Counted from the stretch's first letter, positions 37,429 to 46,251 are shown. The stretch is DNA of 53,042 bases from Sphingomonas echinoides (GCF_029623395.1 NZ_JAPYKK010000032.1:1-53042), one strand, 5' to 3'. Numbers and translations are program-made. The notes: generated by a model from the letters alone, not told the origin.

Positions 37429-39936
37429 TCAGAAGTCCATGCGCACCGCCGCAGAAACAGTCCGACCCGGCAGCGTCCGGCCCATCACAATTCCGCCGGC
37501 AGGCATCGTCGTGTCCTGCACGCCAGTGATGGCTTTCGAGTCGAACAGGTTGGCAGCGTTCACGGACAACAGAAGCTGCTGGGTGACGTGGAACTGCACA
37601 AAGGCGTTGGTCGTGACATACGCCGGGATCCGCAGCTGTTCGTCATCGCCGGCGTAGCTGCCGGTCGTTCCGATGATCACTGCGCCGATATTGAACCGGT
37701 CCGCGCTGATCTGCGGCGTAACCTGATAGATCAGCCCCGCCTGGTTATGCGGGGTATTCCCGACGAAGATCGGCGTGACCTTGTCCTTAGCGATCTTCGC
37801 ACTGGTGTAGGTCGCACCCGCCGTGATGCTGGCAATGCCGCGCGTGTAGCTGCCCTCGAGCTCGATTCCCTTGGCCCGGAACAAGCGCTCAACCGGTGCG
37901 CCGTCGCGCGGGTCGAGGTTGGTGTCCATTGCCTCCGCCCAGAACCCGGTCAGATTGAACATCGTCGAGTCGGTGCGGTATTTGAACCCGCCCTCGGCCT
38001 GTGTAACCTTGTCCACCGCCGTTTCCGGCCGGAGCAGGCTGCCGTCCTTGAAGTTGAGGAAGCGGGACGAGATGATGCGGTCGGCGTTGGCTCGCCCGCC
38101 GCGACTGTACCGCCCGAAGACCGACCAGGTCTGGGCGATGCGATAGTTGGCGCTCGCCGAGTAGGACAGGTTGTTGTACGAATAGTCGATCAGTCCCGGT
38201 ACCGCTGCGCCGAAGCGTGACGTACGGGACTCCGCGTCGGAAATTACGCCATTACCGTCGATGTCGTAGGATGAGAATCCCGTGCCCTCGGTATAGGTCC
38301 CGTTGGCGCTGCCCATATCGTACCGCAGGCTACCGCCAAGCGACAGCTTGCCGATCTGATAGTTGACCGAGCCGTAAGGCGCGTTGACATCGTAGGCGAC
38401 GTTGTAATTGAGGCGGCAGCATCCGCCGAGCAACGCGGCACCGAAGCCGTAAACCCCATTCTGCGTGATTGGTACGCCGGTCGCCGACGTAACGTCGATC
38501 AGCGCTCCGCGACCGCCGCCGCGCACGTCCTGGATCACGGATGTCCAAAGGAACGTCGTGCCGATATTCTGGCGCGACTTGTAGAAGCCCGCTGTGGTGG
38601 TGAGCGCGCCGCTACCGACGCTCCACGTCCGGCTGCCCCGAAGATCGTTGGTGACGTTATCGAGGCTATTGTAGCGGTTGCTGGCCATCCCGATTGCCGC
38701 AAGCAGGCCGTTGCCGTTGAGCGCCGATGGGTTGGCGATCACGGTGCCGGCGTTGGGGCCGTTCGCAAAGGCAATGCTGCCACCCGATCCGCCCAAGCGA
38801 CCGGTGATCGCCGCGGCATCGCCGACCTGAACGAATTGCGGGCTGACGAAGCTGCCACTGATGCCTGCGTAGCGGAAACGATTGGTGATCGACCATCCCG
38901 CGACCGTGAATTGCGCTTCGAACCCGACTGATTTGACGATCGGATGCTGACCATCGCGGACGTTCTGGCGCGACAGCGCGTCATTTCCGTCCAGCCCGAC
39001 GATCGTGGTGAAATTCCGGTTCAGCAGCGTATCGCGCTTCATGTCGAAATTGGCGACGCTGGAGTAGGTCGGATCGCTGTTGGTCCCGGTAACCTTCATC
39101 GGAATATAGCCGTAGACCGGCGTCCGATCGTTCAGATACTTACCGTAGAAACGAATATAACCGCCGGTAAACTCCTTGGTGACGTTGACCTTGATCTGGC
39201 CGCCGTCCTGACCGTCAAAGCCGGTGGACCGCGGCCCCTCGCCCCGACGGTAAAAGCCGCCGACGTTGACGCGCAGCGTGTCGGACAAGGGCGTGCCGTA
39301 ATCGAAGTCGAGCCGGTACGATCGATGATCGAGACCAAAGGTCGTCTGTACGGCGCCACCGGCGTTCACCCCGGTCTTGGAGATGAAGTTGATCACGCCG
39401 CCGGGGGAATTCGACGCGAACGTCGAGGCCGATCCGCCGCGGATCGCCTGCACCTGACCGACGGTCGTGTCATACCGCAGGAACGTGTCTGCCGTCGCGA
39501 ACCCGATATCGCCGAATTCGAAGACGGGAAGCCCATCCTCCTGGAGTTGGACGAACTTGCTGCCGGTCGCGGCGATCGGCAGGCCGCGGATCGAGATATT
39601 GCCATAACCGTCGCCCTGGGACGCATCCGAGCGCACGCCCGGCAAGTTGCGCAGCAGGTCGGCGACCGACTGTGGCGAAAATTTCAGGATTTCCTGCTCG
39701 CTGAGCGAACTGGTCGAGATCGCGCTGTCGAGCAGGTCACGCGCCTTGGCCACGCCGGTGGAGAAGACTTCCTTGGCTGGCGCCTTGTCGACCGATGGCT
39801 CGACCGCGGCGGTGGCGGCGGCTGGCGGCGCTTCCGCGTTTGCGGACACCGGCAAGGCATGGGCGAAAGCAGGAAACATCAACGCCACTGGCGCGGCAGT
39901 GAGCAAAAGGCGGCTGTGCTTCAACGTGTTTTCCAT
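37429..39936 (-). CDS. TonB-dependent outer-membrane receptor
   Basis: The 835-residue protein has a signal peptide (about 1-27, ending FAHA), an Ala/Pro-rich linker, a TonB-box-like KEVFSTG (55-61), a plug with SVADLLRNLPGVRSDASQG and SNSPGGVINFISKTG, and a long barrel ending VSAAVRMDF. ATG 39936 was chosen because it starts the signal peptide; an upstream frame extension of 42 codons looks non-coding. The ligand is unknown. An internal GGCC Cys-Cys pair in an extracellular-loop region is unusual. Two dyads upstream (40058-40104) may be operators. The chemoreceptor follows downstream. Confidence 0.92.
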   Translation of the reverse strand: MENTLKHSRLLLTAAPVALMFPAFAHALPVSANAEAPPAAATAAVEPSVDKAPAKEVFSTGVAKARDLLDSAISTSSLSEQEILKFSPQSVADLLRNLPGVRSDASQGDGYGNISIRGLPIAATGSKFVQLQEDGLPVFEFGDIGFATADTFLRYDTTVGQVQAIRGGSASTFASNSPGGVINFISKTGVNAGGAVQTTFGLDHRSYRLDFDYGTPLSDTLRVNVGGFYRRGEGPRSTGFDGQDGGQIKVNVTKEFTGGYIRFYGKYLNDRTPVYGYIPMKVTGTNSDPTYSSVANFDMKRDTLLNRNFTTIVGLDGNDALSRQNVRDGQHPIVKSVGFEAQFTVAGWSITNRFRYAGISGSFVSPQFVQVGDAAAITGRLGGSGGSIAFANGPNAGTVIANPSALNGNGLLAAIGMASNRYNSLDNVTNDLRGSRTWSVGSGALTTTAGFYKSRQNIGTTFLWTSVIQDVRGGGRGALIDVTSATGVPITQNGVYGFGAALLGGCCRLNYNVAYDVNAPYGSVNYQIGKLSLGGSLRYDMGSANGTYTEGTGFSSYDIDGNGVISDAESRTSRFGAAVPGLIDYSYNNLSYSASANYRIAQTWSVFGRYSRGGRANADRIISSRFLNFKDGSLLRPETAVDKVTQAEGGFKYRTDSTMFNLTGFWAEAMDTNLDPRDGAPVERLFRAKGIELEGSYTRGIASITAGATYTSAKIAKDKVTPIFVGNTPHNQAGLIYQVTPQISADRFNIGAVIIGTTGSYAGDDEQLRIPAYVTTNAFVQFHVTQQLLLSVNAANLFDSKAITGVQDTTMPAGGIVMGRTLPGRTVSAAVRMDF

Positions 39937-40050
39937 TCCGATGGCAAGCGACCGCGAAACCCGCCCGCGATGATCAACGCAGATGCGCTGATGATGCGCG
40001 CGAGCGACTTCCCAGGACTTGCGAAACATGGCGAAAGTGCTCATGGATTT

Positions 40051-40104
40051 ATTATAGGACAAAATTGTCAGTTGCCGCTTTTAGGGGGTTTCCGGAATTT
40101 CCGG
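40051..40104 (-). promoter_or_regulatory. Candidate promoter and dyads upstream of the TonB receptor
   Basis: On the minus strand a perfect TATAAT (40056-40051) lies about 115 bases before the receptor start. Just upstream is the dyad GACAA-AA-TTGTC (40058-40069), positioned where a repressor would block the promoter. Further upstream is the 13-bp perfect palindrome CCGGAA-T-TTCCGG (40092-40104). I found no convincing -35 at 17 bases, so the promoter may need an activator. Confidence 0.4.
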
Positions 40105-40128
40105 GCCGCATTCGTCGCGGTCACGGCC

Positions 40129-40296
40129 GTGAGCGTTTCCCTCTTTCGGCACTCCGCGCGCGCACTGATCCGACGCCGCGGGCCATCCTTGTTTATCGCC
40201 ATCGGCATGATCTGCGTGCTGGGCGGCGTCAGTCTAATCCGCGTGATCGAAAGTCGGCCACGCTCGAACCCCGCCGAGGGGGAACGACCGGCCTGA
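40129..40296 (+). CDS. Possible small single-helix membrane protein
   Basis: The 492 bp between the TonB receptor and the diguanylate cyclase contain one weak gene candidate. From GTG 40129 it encodes 55 residues: a basic stretch (RHSARALIRRRG) followed by a hydrophobic helix (PSLFIAIGMICVLGGVSLI) and a polar tail. The positive-inside pattern is gene-like, but no ribosome-binding site is visible and I recognise no family. It may be chance. Confidence 0.25.
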   Translation: MSVSLFRHSARALIRRRGPSLFIAIGMICVLGGVSLIRVIESRPRSNPAEGERPA

Positions 40297-40376
40297 ACCG
40301 TCTCTGGAACCGGTCGCCGACCCTTCATCGTTCCAAAGGATCATGATGTCTTAACGGCCGATCCTGTACGCCAGGG

Positions 40377-40391
40377 AATATCGCCGATATT
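40377..40391. promoter_or_regulatory. 15-bp palindrome upstream of the diguanylate cyclase
   Basis: AATATC-GCC-GATATT is a perfect inverted repeat 37 bases before the diguanylate cyclase ATG (40429). It is AT-rich against a GC-rich background, which makes it a candidate operator. The binding protein is unknown. Confidence 0.4.
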
Positions 40392-40428
40392 CGATAGCTT
40401 GCTCCACTCCGTGAACGGATCAGCTTCC

Positions 40429-41415
40429 ATGCCGCACCAAGACGCCCCCGCCGCGACCCTGCACAGTGGCTCGGTGCCCACGAGTGACACCAGTATGGAT
40501 CCTGGAGGCGAAAAAGCGGTCTACCGGACGCTTCTTGAATCGACGCGCGCGATCCCGTGGAAGATCGACTGGGCGACGATGCGCTTCACCTATATCGGCC
40601 CGCAGATCGAAACGCTGCTCGGCTGGCCGCAGGACAGCTGGATTTCGGTCGAGGACTGGTCATCGCGGATGCACGAGGACGACCGCGAGCATGTCGTCAA
40701 CTATTGCGTCGCGCAGTCGATCGCCGGGATCGACCACGAAGCCGATTATCGCGCGCTGACCAGAGACCGCGGGTTCGTGTGGATCCGGGACGTCGTCCAC
40801 GTCGTGCGCAACGCGGCGGGCGATGTCGAAAGCCTGATCGGCTTCATGTTCGATATCAGCGAGCGCAAGCGGATCGAGCAGGAGCTCGTCAAGATGCAGA
40901 AAAAGCTGGAGGCGTTGTCGTTCGAGGACGGCCTGACCCGCACCGCCAACCGCCGCCGCTTCGATGAACGGTTTCAGGCCGATTGGGACAATGCCCATCG
41001 TACCGAACGTCCGCTGTCGATGATCCTGCTCGACATCGATTATTTCAAGCGGTTCAACGATCGCTATGGCCACGTCCAAGGCGACGAGTGCCTCGTCCGG
41101 GTGGCTGCGGCGCTGAAGCAGATCGGCCGCGCGCAGGACGTCGTTGCGCGCTTTGGCGGCGAGGAGTTCGTCCTGCTGCTTCCCGACACGGACGAAGCGA
41201 CCGCGCTAACGATCGCACGCCACAGCTGTCAGGCGATCGAGGCGCTCGCCATTCCGCACGACGATTCGGATTGCAGCCCGTTCGTCACTGCGAGCGTCGG
41301 CGTCAACACCGTGATCCCGAGCGCGGACGCACAGGCGCGCGACTTTTGCGAAAGCGTCGATCGGCTGCTCTACGGTGCAAAGCAAAATGGGCGGAATCAG
41401 CTGCTCTCCGCTTAA
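40429..41415 (+). CDS. PAS-GGDEF diguanylate cyclase
   Basis: The 328-residue cytosolic protein has a PAS domain of the PAS_3 type (about 35-150, FTYIGPQIETLLGWPQDSW, ending GFMFDISERKRIEQEL), a short coiled linker and a GGDEF domain. The active site is GGEEF in ARFGGEEFVLLLP. The inhibitory I-site RAQD is present at the normal distance, so product feedback is expected. It should make c-di-GMP from two GTP in response to a small signal or redox cue in the PAS pocket. ATG 40429 is preferred over upstream TTG/GTG codons. It converges on the GGDEF-EAL gene. Confidence 0.93.
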   Translation: MPHQDAPAATLHSGSVPTSDTSMDPGGEKAVYRTLLESTRAIPWKIDWATMRFTYIGPQIETLLGWPQDSWISVEDWSSRMHEDDREHVVNYCVAQSIAGIDHEADYRALTRDRGFVWIRDVVHVVRNAAGDVESLIGFMFDISERKRIEQELVKMQKKLEALSFEDGLTRTANRRRFDERFQADWDNAHRTERPLSMILLDIDYFKRFNDRYGHVQGDECLVRVAAALKQIGRAQDVVARFGGEEFVLLLPDTDEATALTIARHSCQAIEALAIPHDDSDCSPFVTASVGVNTVIPSADAQARDFCESVDRLLYGAKQNGRNQLLSA

Positions 41416-41483
41416 AGATTAAGGGCTTCAGCTCGCCCGTTCGTTTTCGGTCGAGACAGACACTTTGGCGGCGTCCGTTCGGC

Positions 41484-43850
41484 TCAGGCGGCCGCCGTCA
41501 TGCGCTCGGCGATCATGCCTGCCACCATTCCCGCTTCGATCGGCCGACTGAACAGATAGCCCTGGATGCTGCCACACCCCTGCCCGCGCAGTTTCGCGAG
41601 TTGGTCGCGATCCTCCACCCCTTCCGCGGTCGTATCCATGTGCAGCGCATCGGCGAGATCGAGGATGGCGCGGACGATCGCGGCCGACCCGGCGTCTCGC
41701 GCAACCGTATCGACGAAAGATTTGTCGATCTTGATCTTGTCGAACGGGAAACTGCGCAGATAGCTCAGCGACGAATAACCAGTCCCGAAATCGTCGAGCG
41801 CAATGCGGACGCCCATCGCCCGAAGCCGATGGAGCAGTGTCACCACGGTGCCCTCGCCTTCCAGAAAGACCGATTCCGTAATTTCGACCTCGAGCCGCTC
41901 GGGCGCCAGGCCGCTGTTCGACAGCGCCTGGAAGACGATGTTGGCAAACCCAGTCGAGCGGAACTGCAGCGGCGAGACGTTCACCGCGACGCGCACATGC
42001 GCCGGCCAGTTCACCGCCTGACGGCAGGCTTCGAGCATGACCCATTCGCCGATCGCGACGATCAATCCGCTCTCCTCGGCGACCGGAATGAAGTCGATCG
42101 GAGCGACCGCCCCGCGTTCGGGATGCTCCCAGCGGAGCAGCGCTTCGAACCCGCCGATACGATCCGCCTTGAGATCGAAGATCGGCTGGAAATTCAGCCG
42201 AAACTGCCCGGTGTGCAAGGCATCGCGCAAGTCGAGTTCGAGCTGACGGCGTTTGCGGGCCGCGGCATCGAGCGCGGGTTCGAAGAACCGGAAGACCCCG
42301 CGACCGTCGCGCTTGGCGCGGTACAACGCAAGGTCGGCATTCTTGAGCAGTGTGTCGGGATCGGCACCGTCGCCGGGGCTGACAGCGATCCCGATGCTGA
42401 CCCCGCACGGAATCTCGTGCCCGTCGACGCGCATCGGCAGCCGGAGTTTGTCCAGGATCGCTTGTGCCAGCGCGCGCGGTCGGTCCGCATCGTCGGGGTC
42501 GGCGAGGATGATCGCAAATTCGTCGCCGCCCAGCCGCGACACCAACCCATCGACCGCCAGCGTCGCCAGAAGGCCGCCGAAATGCCGTAGCAGCGCATCC
42601 CCGACCGGATGACCGAGCGTATCGTTGACGCCCTTGAACCCGTCGAGATCGAGACAGAGGACGACGACCTTGCGGTTCATCTTCCCCGCGCGGGTCAGGT
42701 CCGCTTCGAGTTGCTGGCGGAACAGAGTGCGATTGGGCAAGCCCGTCAGCGAATCATGAAAAGCGAGATGCGCGATGCGATGTTCGCGCTCACTGATCCC
42801 CGCGGACATCAGGTTGAAGCTTTCCGCCAGCCGCCCGATCTCGTCGCTACTGGCCACCGCGACCTGCACGCTTCCGCCTTCTTCCAGCGCCTTGGCGGCA
42901 GCATCCAGCGCCGTGATCGGGCGTGCGATACTTTGGGCAAGGCGACCGCTGCCGACGAGCACCACGACAAGCCCAAGGGCTCCGGCCAGCGCAATGCCGA
43001 GTTGCAGCGCGCGATAGGAGGCCAAAGCGCGCGCTTGGGGATAGCTCAGCAGCAATACCGCTTCCGGAATACCGTTGCGGCCCTTGAGGCGCTTCACGAG
43101 CGCAAACGCGCGGCCTCCGGGCAGGTCGAGCGTCGTCGGCGTCGCGTCACCACTGCCGTGCGCGATCATCGTATCCAGCGCCGGCGTCACCGGAACGCTC
43201 GCATCGCGCGCAATCCAGTGGCCACGCGGATCGCGGTGGAGGATCGTCGCGTTAAGCGGGATTGCCGACAGGCGCTGAAGCGCGCTGATCTCGCGGGCGT
43301 CGAGCGGAACGGCAAAGATCACCGATCCGATCTTGACCGGCGCGAGGATCGGGGACGCCAGGACGCGATACGCGCCGCCCTCGGTCATGACGGTTGCGTC
43401 CGCCCGGTCGCCGGACAGGCTCGTCGGCAAGTCGCGCACGATGCTGCGCAACTCCGCCGGCCCGTCGCCGATCACGTCGCCGGATTGATCGACGACGAAC
43501 GCGTTCGGTACGTCCGCGCGGTCGCGCAGATTGCCGACCGCCGACGCAATCGTTTCACGGTCGCCACTCGCGACCGCGCTGCGGAACCCGAAATCGCGCG
43601 CCAGCACGTCGCCCGAACTCGCCAGCGCGCTCGCGCGCAGCGCCCAGATCCGGTCGTACACGGTGCCGCTCGTCGCCAGTTCGGCCCGAACGCTGTCTTT
43701 CGCGTGGTTGAGGATCATGATCTGACCGACCACCGCGACCACGATCAGCGCGGCGGCGAACAGTGCGGTATACAGCACCGACAACCGCGTGCTGAGGTTC
43801 CGAAACCGCAACCGCCTGACGATCCGGCGCAGCGCGCGACGCAAGATCAT
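41484..43850 (-). CDS. Membrane GGDEF-EAL protein with periplasmic sensor
   Basis: The 788-residue protein has a basic N-terminus, a membrane helix (about 25-45), a periplasmic Cache-like sensor (about 46-275), a second helix, HAMP, then GGDEF and EAL domains. GGDEF is intact (SRLGGDEFAIIL) but lacks an I-site. EAL looks catalytic: GFEALLRWEHP, NVSPLQF, EVEITESV, DDFGTGYSSLSYL, KIDKSFV and TTAEGVED. It can thus make or break c-di-GMP. ATG 43850 overlaps the stop of the cupredoxin-like gene (ATGA), so the two are coupled. This suggests that the periplasmic copper protein informs the sensor. Confidence 0.93.
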   Translation of the reverse strand: MILRRALRRIVRRLRFRNLSTRLSVLYTALFAAALIVVAVVGQIMILNHAKDSVRAELATSGTVYDRIWALRASALASSGDVLARDFGFRSAVASGDRETIASAVGNLRDRADVPNAFVVDQSGDVIGDGPAELRSIVRDLPTSLSGDRADATVMTEGGAYRVLASPILAPVKIGSVIFAVPLDAREISALQRLSAIPLNATILHRDPRGHWIARDASVPVTPALDTMIAHGSGDATPTTLDLPGGRAFALVKRLKGRNGIPEAVLLLSYPQARALASYRALQLGIALAGALGLVVVLVGSGRLAQSIARPITALDAAAKALEEGGSVQVAVASSDEIGRLAESFNLMSAGISEREHRIAHLAFHDSLTGLPNRTLFRQQLEADLTRAGKMNRKVVVLCLDLDGFKGVNDTLGHPVGDALLRHFGGLLATLAVDGLVSRLGGDEFAIILADPDDADRPRALAQAILDKLRLPMRVDGHEIPCGVSIGIAVSPGDGADPDTLLKNADLALYRAKRDGRGVFRFFEPALDAAARKRRQLELDLRDALHTGQFRLNFQPIFDLKADRIGGFEALLRWEHPERGAVAPIDFIPVAEESGLIVAIGEWVMLEACRQAVNWPAHVRVAVNVSPLQFRSTGFANIVFQALSNSGLAPERLEVEITESVFLEGEGTVVTLLHRLRAMGVRIALDDFGTGYSSLSYLRSFPFDKIKIDKSFVDTVARDAGSAAIVRAILDLADALHMDTTAEGVEDRDQLAKLRGQGCGSIQGYLFSRPIEAGMVAGMIAERMTAAA

Positions 43851-44452
43851 TTGTTCCGGATGGTATAGGTGGTGGACAGCCCAGCCGCCGGAACCGCCAA
43901 GCTTTGCGACAGCATGTTGCCGCTGGCCCGGATCAACGGGTTCCACACGCGCACGGTGACGGTACCGGCGGGAACGTTCGGAATGGTGACCCGGCCTTGT
44001 GCGTCGGTCGTCATCGCAAACGGCGTATCGACGACGAAGATGAACGCGTTCATCGCATCATGAATGTTGCAGCCGAGCGAAACGACCCCGGGCTTATCGA
44101 ACACGACACTGCGCGTTTCGTCCTTGCCGTACAGCTTGAGGTTGAACTTCTTCGCTGCGGAGAAGGAATAGACGTGATGCCGGACACGATCGCGGTTGGG
44201 AAAGGTCACACTCGCGCCGACCGGGACGATCAGGATATGCGGTGCGAACATGATGTTCTGTTGCGCCATCTGGTACGATCCGGCGGATCTCATCGCGACC
44301 GCGGGTTTGTTCGGACTGTCGATCAATACGACCGAATTGGGCAGCGGCTGGCCCGCTGCATCGCGCACGTCGATCGTGACCGTGGCGGCGTGAACGGCGG
44401 ACGGAGCACATGCGACGGCAAGCGCCGCAATCCAGGCATGAGAGCGTTGCAT
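43847..44452 (-). CDS. Periplasmic cupredoxin-like ('methylamine utilization') protein
   Basis: The 201-residue protein has a signal peptide (1-22, VHA|AT), then a beta-rich domain with type 1 copper ligands: His92 or His93 in RVRHHVYSF and Cys128-x2-His131-x2-Met134 in LGCNIHDAM. The C-terminal part (VTIPNVPAGTVTVRVWNPL) resembles a carboxypeptidase-regulatory beta-sandwich. Such proteins are often labelled methylamine utilization proteins, but no mau genes are present. It probably carries electrons or binds copper in the periplasm. Translation is coupled to the GGDEF-EAL gene, and DUF3034 and a globin lie on the other side. Confidence 0.87.
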   Translation of the reverse strand: MQRSHAWIAALAVACAPSAVHAATVTIDVRDAAGQPLPNSVVLIDSPNKPAVAMRSAGSYQMAQQNIMFAPHILIVPVGASVTFPNRDRVRHHVYSFSAAKKFNLKLYGKDETRSVVFDKPGVVSLGCNIHDAMNAFIFVVDTPFAMTTDAQGRVTIPNVPAGTVTVRVWNPLIRASGNMLSQSLAVPAAGLSTTYTIRNK

Positions 44453-44562
44453 CGAGATACTCTAGGGCCAAACGCTTTCTAAACCCTCAATGCCGCATTT
44501 ACGAAAAACTCACGGCAATCTGCCATATTCTGGTCCGACCCAAATCCGAGCGCCGGTATTCC

Positions 44563-45447
44563 ATGACGTCCTTTCTGGCATCCCTGATCGCATCGGTGCT
44601 TGGTGCCATGCTTCTCATCGCCACACCGGCTGGGGCGAGTGAACGACGCCAGGGCGGCAAGCTTTTGCTGACCGATGGCGTGTCCACCGTCGATGGGTCT
44701 GCCGGCGGCGGGCTGGCGACCTGGGCGGTCATTTCCGGCGCCGAGACCAAGGACGGCATCGGTGGTAGCGTGCATGCCAGCTATGTCGCCCTCCCGAACT
44801 TCGACCTGACCAGCTTCGGAGGCGCAATCGGCTTTTCCAATCGCGTCGAGCTGTCCTACGCTCATCAGGCGTTCGACACGCGCGCAGCCGGAGCGGCGCT
44901 TGGACTGGGGCGCGGCTTCACGTTCGGGCAGCATATCGTCGGGGCGAAACTCCGTCTTGTCGGGGATGCCGTCTACGATCAGGACCGGTTGCTGCCGCAG
45001 ATCGCGATCGGTGTGCAGTACAAGATCGCCACCAAGGGCGCCGTCATCCGCGCGGTCGGTGGACAGGCGCAGCGCGGCATGGATTTCTATGCCGCCGCAA
45101 CCAAGCTGGTCCTGTCAAAAAGCGTGCTGCTGGGTGCGACCGTCCGGTTCACCAAGGCCAACCAGTTTGGCCTTCTGGGGTTCGGGGGCGATCGCGAGGA
45201 TCGGTATCGTCCCCAGTTCGAAGGGTCGATCGGCCGCCTGCTGACTCGCAATCTGGTGATCGGCGCCGAATATCGCACCAAGCCGAACAATCTCGGCTTC
45301 GCGCGGGAGCAGAATGCGTGGGACGGCTTCGCGGCGTGGTCGTTCAACCGCCACGCTACACTGACCGCCGCCTATACCGACCTCGGCGATATCGCGACCG
45401 TCCGCGGCCAACGCGGCGCGCTTGTGTCGCTTCAGGGACGTTTCTGA
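44563..45447 (+). CDS. DUF3034-family outer-membrane-like protein
   Basis: The 294-residue protein has a signal peptide (about 1-25, PAGA) and alternating polar/hydrophobic strands (VELSYAHQAFDT, FGQHIVGAKLRLVGDAVYDQ, LVIGAEYRTKPNN) ending in Phe, as in a small beta-barrel. RQGGKLLLTDGVSTVDGSAGGG at the start is the typical DUF3034 opening. The role is unknown. ATG 44563 is the only start that gives a signal peptide. It is divergent from the cupredoxin gene across 110 bp and is followed by the globin gene after 18 bp. A specific pore or ligand-capture role in the module is a guess. Confidence 0.85.
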   Translation: MTSFLASLIASVLGAMLLIATPAGASERRQGGKLLLTDGVSTVDGSAGGGLATWAVISGAETKDGIGGSVHASYVALPNFDLTSFGGAIGFSNRVELSYAHQAFDTRAAGAALGLGRGFTFGQHIVGAKLRLVGDAVYDQDRLLPQIAIGVQYKIATKGAVIRAVGGQAQRGMDFYAAATKLVLSKSVLLGATVRFTKANQFGLLGFGGDREDRYRPQFEGSIGRLLTRNLVIGAEYRTKPNNLGFAREQNAWDGFAAWSFNRHATLTAAYTDLGDIATVRGQRGALVSLQGRF

Positions 45448-45465
45448 CATGCGGATGGTGCCACG

Positions 45466-45933
45466 ATGATCTTGCTTCTCGCGCTTGCCGCTGCCGCCCA
45501 GACGATCCCACCGGGCGAAGACCCCGTCGCGCCGTACGCGCAGCACGACACCAACGCCGGCGCGACGCCGTTCCGCGGATCCGCCATGCTCCGCGCGTTT
45601 CACGGGCGCGTCGGGATAGATCGGATGACCGACGACTTCGTAAACCGGTTGGTGGCGGACAACCGCATCGCCGACATCTTCAAAGGCCAGGACATCGTCC
45701 GGCTGCGGCGTCTGCTGAAGGAACAGTTCTGCTACATCCTCGCCGGAGGCTGCACCTACACCGGGCGGACCATGCGGGATTCCCACAAGAACCTCGGCGT
45801 GCAGCAAGCCGACATGGGTGCGCTGGTCGAGGACTTGCAGGCGGCGATGCGGAAGGAAGGCGTCGCGTTCCCGGCGCAGAACCGTTTCCTGGCGAAGCTT
45901 GCGCCAATGCGCCGCGATACCGTGCAACGCTGA
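45466..45933 (+). CDS. Secreted group I truncated globin
   Basis: The 155-residue protein starts with a short hydrophobic leader (about 1-12) followed by a Pro/Asp-rich spacer. The globin core follows, with FHGRVGIDRMTDDFVNRLV and EQFCYILAGGCTYTGRTMRDSHKNL. His107 is the expected proximal haem ligand, and Cys89/Cys96 could form a disulfide in the periplasm. Group I truncated globins bind oxygen, NO or peroxide. An exported member is unusual and, with the DUF3034 and cupredoxin genes, suggests gas or redox sensing at the envelope. It sits 18 bp behind DUF3034. Confidence 0.88.
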   Translation: MILLLALAAAAQTIPPGEDPVAPYAQHDTNAGATPFRGSAMLRAFHGRVGIDRMTDDFVNRLVADNRIADIFKGQDIVRLRRLLKEQFCYILAGGCTYTGRTMRDSHKNLGVQQADMGALVEDLQAAMRKEGVAFPAQNRFLAKLAPMRRDTVQR

Positions 45934-45975
45934 TCGAGGATGGACGGCGACGCTTGACACCGGGGAAACCCTGAA

Positions 45976-46010
45976 CCCTTCGAAGGGCCGGGTCCTGCAG
46001 AAACCGCAGG
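45976..46010 (+). terminator. Two short hairpins after the globin gene
   Basis: CCCTTCGAAGGG (45976-45987) is a perfect palindrome and CCTGC-AGAAACC-GCAGG (45994-46010) a second stem, both within 80 bases after the globin stop. There is no T-run, so termination would be Rho-dependent or weak. Confidence 0.35.
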
Positions 46011-46030
46011 CGTGTCGCAGCCAGCGCCAT

Positions 46031-46251
46031 CGCGATTACACCATCGTCGATCTGCCGCGGGAGATCCCGGTGCGGCTTCTGCACCACAACGCGATTATCG
46101 ACAACGCCGGCAACATCGCAGTGCGGACCGCCCCCTATGGCTGGAACGATACCGTCGCGGCAAAGCTCGGATTTCCCGGCGACGTAACGAAACGCGCCAC
46201 CCCCGATGCGATCGACATCGGGCCCTCAGCCAACGTGGCAACGATGCCGGG
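46031..46251 (+). pseudogene. Coding-like fragment of unknown origin
   Basis: The 318 bp between the globin and GH97 genes contain a stretch whose frame reads like protein: RDYTIVDLPREIPVRLLHHN, then TAPYGWNDTVAAKLGFPG, with high GC at third positions. There is no plausible start upstream (the frame before it is Arg/Ser/Trp-rich nonsense) and it runs into the GH97 3' end. It may be a gene remnant. I do not recognise its family. Confidence 0.25.

Noticed and set aside
40306..40332. Possible general-stress (EcfG-type) promoter GGAAC...CGTT before the diguanylate cyclase
   Set aside because: The spacing is 18 bases rather than 16-17, and the site is about 100 bases from the start codon.
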